Shown: piece after piece, positions 60,465 to 64,000 of the stretch
Numbering within the stretch: position 1 is the stretch's first letter
How the letters are laid out: every line of letters starts with the position of its first letter
Origin: Rhizobium jaguaris
GTDB taxonomy: Bacteria > Pseudomonadota > Alphaproteobacteria > Rhizobiales > Rhizobiaceae
Assembly: GCF_003627755.1 (NCBI RefSeq)
Contig: NZ_CP032694.1
Span: forward strand, 72,501 to 136,500
Length of the DNA: 64,000 bases
Reading direction: 5' to 3'
Program-made: the position numbers and the translations under genes
The notes under the pieces: generated by a model
Database searches by the model: none
What the model saw: the letters and a program-made list of their open reading frames with translations, nothing else
Told to the model about the DNA's origin: nothing

Positions 60465-61076
60465 TTATCGCATGGCGATGGCGACGGCCGCGCCTGCCAT
60501 GGTACCGGCGCTGGCGCGGTTGGCCATCCGCACGGCGCGGCGGCTTTTCAAGAAACCGCGCGCCTTGGCGGCGAAAAAGGCCCAGCTCAGATCGATCACC
60601 GCCAGCACGACGAACATCGTCGCCACCAGCTCGACCCAGCCGACCAGTGTGACGGCATGGATATCGATGATTGACGGCAGCAGCGCCACATAGAACATCA
60701 TGATCTTCGGATTGCCCATCGTGACGGTCAGGCCCGCGAAGAAGAGGCGGAGCGGCGATTGCGCATCCGGCAACTTTTCCTCCGTCGTATCGGCCGCGGC
60801 GAACCACATTTTCCAGGCGAGATAAAGCAGATAGGCGACACCCAGCCATTTGATGGCGACGAACGCCCAATGGAAGGTTTCGGCAATGGCCGCCAGTCCC
60901 GCGACCGCGCAGGTCAGCCAGATCGCTTCGCCGATCCACATGGCGGCCAGGAACGGCAACACGTCGTGCGCGCCCTTGGTCAGTACGCGCGCGACCAGCG
61001 CAGCAACGCTCGGCCCGGGCGAACCGGCAGCCACGAACAGCGCACCGGCAAAAACAAGCAATGTCGTTAGGCTCAT
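60465..61076 (-). CDS. LysE/RhtB family exporter
   Basis: A 203-residue six-helix membrane protein. The N-terminus LLVFAGALFVAAGSPGPSVA has the family PGP motif, and the FAGLTVTMGNPKIMMFYVAL segment is typical. Members export amino acids such as lysine, homoserine or threonine. It lies 99 bases after the hydrolase gene on the same strand; an Lrp-type regulator is nearby. Confidence 0.9.
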   Translation of the reverse strand: MSLTTLLVFAGALFVAAGSPGPSVAALVARVLTKGAHDVLPFLAAMWIGEAIWLTCAVAGLAAIAETFHWAFVAIKWLGVAYLLYLAWKMWFAAADTTEEKLPDAQSPLRLFFAGLTVTMGNPKIMMFYVALLPSIIDIHAVTLVGWVELVATMFVVLAVIDLSWAFFAAKARGFLKSRRAVRMANRASAGTMAGAAVAIAMR

Positions 61077-61175
61077 GACGTTCTCTTAGATGTCAGGATG
61101 GTCTGGGCGAAAACGTTGCCCAATGTGTTTCCACATAGCATCCCATGGCACATTTTCCAATCAGGCCGCATTCCA

Positions 61176-61712
61176 TCAGGCAAGAGTAGCGTGGAAGGAT
61201 TCGAATAACGCGCGTCCTTCCGGCCAATCGCCGATTCCGGAATTCGCATTGATATGGCCAAATGGGCCGACATCAATCAACTTGCTGCCCCAGACCGCGG
61301 CGCTTTCCTTCGCATAGTCGAGCGAGCCGAAGGGATCATCGGTGCTGGCAACGAGGAGCGACGGAAACGGCAGTCGCCGGCGCGGCGGATTGGCGAAGCT
61401 CGGGGCCTCGGCCAAATAGATATCGCCTGTGGGATCGGGCGCCGAGACGAGGAAGCCACCGCGGATTCTTGTCGGCGTCAACGCCGCCCAATGCGCGACC
61501 AACTGGCAGGCGAGGCTATGGACGACGAGGACCGGCGGCGTCTTGGAGCGGCCGATCTCCCGGCTGAGCGCGGCGATCCAATCCGCTAATTCCGGCCTGT
61601 CCCAGCTCGCCGGCTGAAAGCGGCGCATCTCGGGATTCTGCCGTTCCCACAGGGTTTGCCAATGACCTTCCCCCGAGCCGCCAAGGCCGGGCAGGACGAT
61701 GATATCGCGCAT
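61176..61712 (-). CDS. RBBP9/YdeN family alpha/beta hydrolase
   Basis: A 178-residue small serine hydrolase. VLPGLGGSGEGHWQTLWE is the family N-terminus; the nucleophile Ser is in VVHSLACQLVAHW, with Asp in STDDPFG and His in FGHINANSG. The substrate is unknown. AAGGGAAAG precedes ATG 61712; the longer frame is not conserved. Confidence 0.9.
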   Translation of the reverse strand: MRDIIVLPGLGGSGEGHWQTLWERQNPEMRRFQPASWDRPELADWIAALSREIGRSKTPPVLVVHSLACQLVAHWAALTPTRIRGGFLVSAPDPTGDIYLAEAPSFANPPRRRLPFPSLLVASTDDPFGSLDYAKESAAVWGSKLIDVGPFGHINANSGIGDWPEGRALFESFHATLA

Positions 61713-61824
61713 GTCTTTCCCTTCGTGCTGTGTTGACGGAGGGAGATTGGCACGCTGCATCGCAGGTTGACATCGCAATCCATCGGATAAAACTTGCGTC
61801 GGCCGATGAATTCAAGGTGCGAGA

Positions 61825-62301
61825 ATGGAAAGCTTTGAGAAGGACCTGGACCCGACGGATCTGTCGATGATCGAGATCCTGCAGGAGAATGGGCGGATCT
61901 CCGTCTCTGAACTTGGTCGCCGGGTAGGGCTTTCGCAGCCTGCCGCGTCCGAACGTCTCAAGCGGCTTGAGGAGCGCGGCATCATCGCCGGCTACCGAGC
62001 CGTCATTGATCCCACCGCGGTCGGCCTGGGCATGATGGCCATCGTCCGGCTGCGGACGACCCATGAGCATATACGCCCCTGCCTTAAACAATTTTCGGAA
62101 ATGCCGCAGATCATCGAGGTCCTGCGGTTGACCGGCGAGGATTGCTTCCTGCTCAAGGTCCTGGTGCCGACACCATCAGACCTTGAAACCATCGTCGATT
62201 CCATCGCCCGCCATGGCGCGGTGACCACATCGCTGGTGTTGCGGAACCAGCCGGCGAAACCGATCGGCCGCGAGCTCATCCGCAAGACGATGGTGCGTTG
62301 A
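61825..62301 (+). CDS. Lrp/AsnC family transcriptional regulator
   Basis: A 158-residue regulator with an N-terminal winged helix (LDPTDLSMIEILQENGRISV, SELGRRVGLSQPAASERLKR) and a C-terminal RAM effector domain ending AVTTSLVLRN. Divergent from the hydrolase-LysE pair by 112 bases, so it probably senses an amino acid and controls its export. Confidence 0.92.
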   Translation: MESFEKDLDPTDLSMIEILQENGRISVSELGRRVGLSQPAASERLKRLEERGIIAGYRAVIDPTAVGLGMMAIVRLRTTHEHIRPCLKQFSEMPQIIEVLRLTGEDCFLLKVLVPTPSDLETIVDSIARHGAVTTSLVLRNQPAKPIGRELIRKTMVR

Positions 62302-62324
62302 CCGCCCGCTTGTGGAAGCGCTTC

Positions 62325-62648
62325 TCAAAAAGGCAGCTTGAAGCCCGGCGGGATCGGCAGGCCGGCGGTCAGTTCCCGGGTCTTTTCGGCGGCCAATGCC
62401 TCGGCCTTTTCCTGCGCGTCCTTGTTTGCAGCGACGATCAGGTCCTCGAGAATTTCGACGTCATCTTCCTTGAAGAGCGACGGATCGATCTTGATGGCTA
62501 GCATCTGGCTCTTGCCGTTCACAGTGACGGAGACGAGGCCGCCGCCGGCTTTGCCTTCGGCCCGGATGTCGGCGATTTCCGCCTGCATCTTTTCCATCTT
62601 GGCCTGCATTTCTTTCACTTTGCCCATCATGCCCATGATGTCGCGCAT
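62325..62648 (-). CDS. ybaB: YbaB/EbfC family nucleoid-associated protein
   Basis: A 107-residue DNA-binding dimer. [20 protein letters not shown] and [20 protein letters not shown] are characteristic, ending with [12 protein letters not shown]. It follows dnaX by 103 bases, as in the common dnaX-ybaB-recR cluster, and converges with the Lrp gene. Confidence 0.95.
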   Translation of the reverse strand: MRDIMGMMGKVKEMQAKMEKMQAEIADIRAEGKAGGGLVSVTVNGKSQMLAIKIDPSLFKEDDVEILEDLIVAANKDAQEKAEALAAEKTRELTAGLPIPPGFKLPF

Positions 62649-62751
62649 CGTCGTTCGTCCTTCTTCTCGTCTCTTTGTCTTGCTGGATATAATCTACTTC
62701 GAAAACCGCTTGCGTCTTTTACCATGCGGCCTGTCGATCGGTATCATATCC

Positions 62752-64000
62752 CTAGAATTCGATATCATCGCCCGGCAGGATGTCGCCATCATCGGATTCG
62801 GCGGTGGCCGGGGCGGCAGTTTGTTCCTCTTCTTCCGCATCCGGCGCTCGCACGCGAACGTCGATGATCTTGGCGCCCGGAAATTGCGATAGGATTGCCG
62901 CCACATCCGGGTCTTGGCGGGCATCGGCGACCCGCTGCTGCTGCGCGTTTGCTTCCGCCTCCACGAGCGTCGGCTCGCCTTCGTCGCGGCTGAGGCTGAC
63001 GATCCAATGGATACCGGTCCATTCCTTCAGTTTGACGGCGAGTTCGTTCAACAGCGTTCCCGGCGCACCTGGCGTCAGGTTGACGTCGAGCCGGCCGGGC
63101 TCCAGCCGCACCGGGCGAACGAAACTGCGCACCAGCGCCTTCAGTTTCGGATCGCGCTTCTGGCCGGCGAGTTCCGCGATATCCGCCATCGAATTGACGG
63201 GAACCAGCGGCTTCGGCGCTTCGGCGGGTTTTGGTTCGATGCGGCCGACCGCGGGGGTGGTTTGCGGCTGCGTATTCGGAACCGACCGCAGCATGGCGAC
63301 CGGCGCCGGCGGCGTGGGTGCGGGCCGCGATGGTGCCGTTTCGACTGCGCGGGCCATCACGCTGCCCTGATAGGAGACCGGCGTTCCGACGCCGTTGCCG
63401 GCTGACGGGGCGAGCGACGGACGCATGCCGCCATTTCCGTCTGAAAACTCGGCAAGCCGCCGCGCCGCATCCTCCGGCGCCGGCAGATGGGCGGCGTGGG
63501 CCAGACGGATCAGTACCATCTCGGCGGCGCCGGCCGTGCGGGCAGCGCTTTCAGTCTCCGGAATGCCCTTCAGGAGCATCTGCCAGAAGCGCGACAGCGT
63601 GGTAACCGCCACGCCCTGCGCGAATTCGGCCGCCTTGGTGCGCTCGACCTCGCTCAGCGACGGATCGTTGGCGGCATCCGGCACATATTTCAGGCGGGTG
63701 ACGAGATGGGTGAAATCGGCGAGGTCGGTCAGCACGACGACGGGGTTGGCGCCGGCTTCGTACTGGCTGTTGAATTCCGCCAGCGCGGCGGCGACGTCGC
63801 CCTTGATGATATGGTGAAAGAGATCGACGATACGGGCGCGGTCGGCGAGCCCCAGCATCGAGCGGACGGCTTCCGCCGCAACCACACCGCTGCCGTGGGC
63901 GATGGCCTGGTCGAGCAGCGACAGCCCATCGCGAGCCGAACCTTCGGCGGCACGGGCGATCATGGCAAGCGCTTCCGGCTCCGCCTCGATGCCTTCCTTG
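62752..64000 (-). CDS. dnaX: DNA polymerase III subunits gamma and tau, C-terminal part
   Basis: The frame is open to the right edge, so the N-terminal ATPase region lies outside. What remains starts in the lid region (ALAMIARAAEGSARDGLSLL, DQAIAHGSG), then domain III, a Pro-rich linker, and the C-terminal tau segment (LKALVRSFVRPVRLEPGRLD) ending in an acidic tail (DDGDILPGDDIEF). No slippery A-run for programmed frameshifting is seen in this part. Confidence 0.95.
   Translation of the reverse strand, partial: KEGIEAEPEALAMIARAAEGSARDGLSLLDQAIAHGSGVVAAEAVRSMLGLADRARIVDLFHHIIKGDVAAALAEFNSQYEAGANPVVVLTDLADFTHLVTRLKYVPDAANDPSLSEVERTKAAEFAQGVAVTTLSRFWQMLLKGIPETESAARTAGAAEMVLIRLAHAAHLPAPEDAARRLAEFSDGNGGMRPSLAPSAGNGVGTPVSYQGSVMARAVETAPSRPAPTPPAPVAMLRSVPNTQPQTTPAVGRIEPKPAEAPKPLVPVNSMADIAELAGQKRDPKLKALVRSFVRPVRLEPGRLDVNLTPGAPGTLLNELAVKLKEWTGIHWIVSLSRDEGEPTLVEAEANAQQQRVADARQDPDVAAILSQFPGAKIIDVRVRAPDAEEEEQTAAPATAESDDGDILPGDDIEF

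Overview
The window looks like a chromosomal segment of an alphaproteobacterium in the Rhizobiaceae, most likely Rhizobium. The evidence is a 23S rRNA with a helix-9 intervening sequence, an Irr-type Fur regulator divergent from fabA-fabB-fabI, a class II (CP4-like) EPSP synthase next to cmk and rpsA, the order rimP-nusA-ylxR-infB-rbfA-truB-rpsO-pnp, and several modular palindromic intergenic repeats typical of rhizobia. Species cannot be set from the sequence alone.

Layout. 1-3520 is the end of an rrn operon (23S from inside its intervening sequence, 5S, initiator tRNA-Met). 3.9-9.2 kb is a D-lactate dehydrogenase/lactate permease pair whose permease is cut by a complete IS66-family element with terminal inverted repeats and an 8-bp target duplication. 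10-19 kb holds an ogt gene and a carbohydrate ABC transporter operon ending in a fused Gfo/Idh/MocA-aldo/keto reductase, with a divergent AraC regulator and a sugar-isomerase-like gene. 19-27.8 kb holds copD with a broken copC, a PPP-type phosphatase, gabD-gabT with a divergent MerR-XRE-cupin regulator, an RNase D-like gene and a large low-complexity protein of unknown role.

27.9-33.5 kb is the aroA/paiB/cmk/rpsA group, an acidic FYDLN-domain protein and tRNA-Ala(GGC). 33.6-35.7 kb is a small degraded accessory island bounded by a 45-bp direct repeat of the 3' end of a GIY-YIG gene. 35.7-43.2 kb holds a DUF218 protein, a secreted protein, a TRIC-type membrane protein, irr, fabA-fabB-fabI, a GNAT acetyltransferase and an acyltransferase-3 protein. 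43.3-55 kb is rsmC and the long translation/transcription operon rimP to pnp. 55-64 kb has a LysR/MttB-family pair, a lytic transglycosylase, recR, a four-gene insert (MOSC, LysE, hydrolase, Lrp), ybaB and the 3' part of dnaX.

The most notable points are: (1) short perfect stem-loops, mostly with trinucleotide loops, clustered around every stable-RNA gene; (2) the IS66 disruption of the lactate permease; (3) five single-base deletions restoring four reading frames between 43.7 and 58.3 kb, which may be sequence errors or real decay; (4) a promoter plus terminator-like hairpin in the leader of the rimP-nusA operon; and (5) the repeat-bounded island. I did not find a CRISPR array, a prophage or an obvious new defence system. 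Reading-frame and motif calls are by eye; no database search was run.
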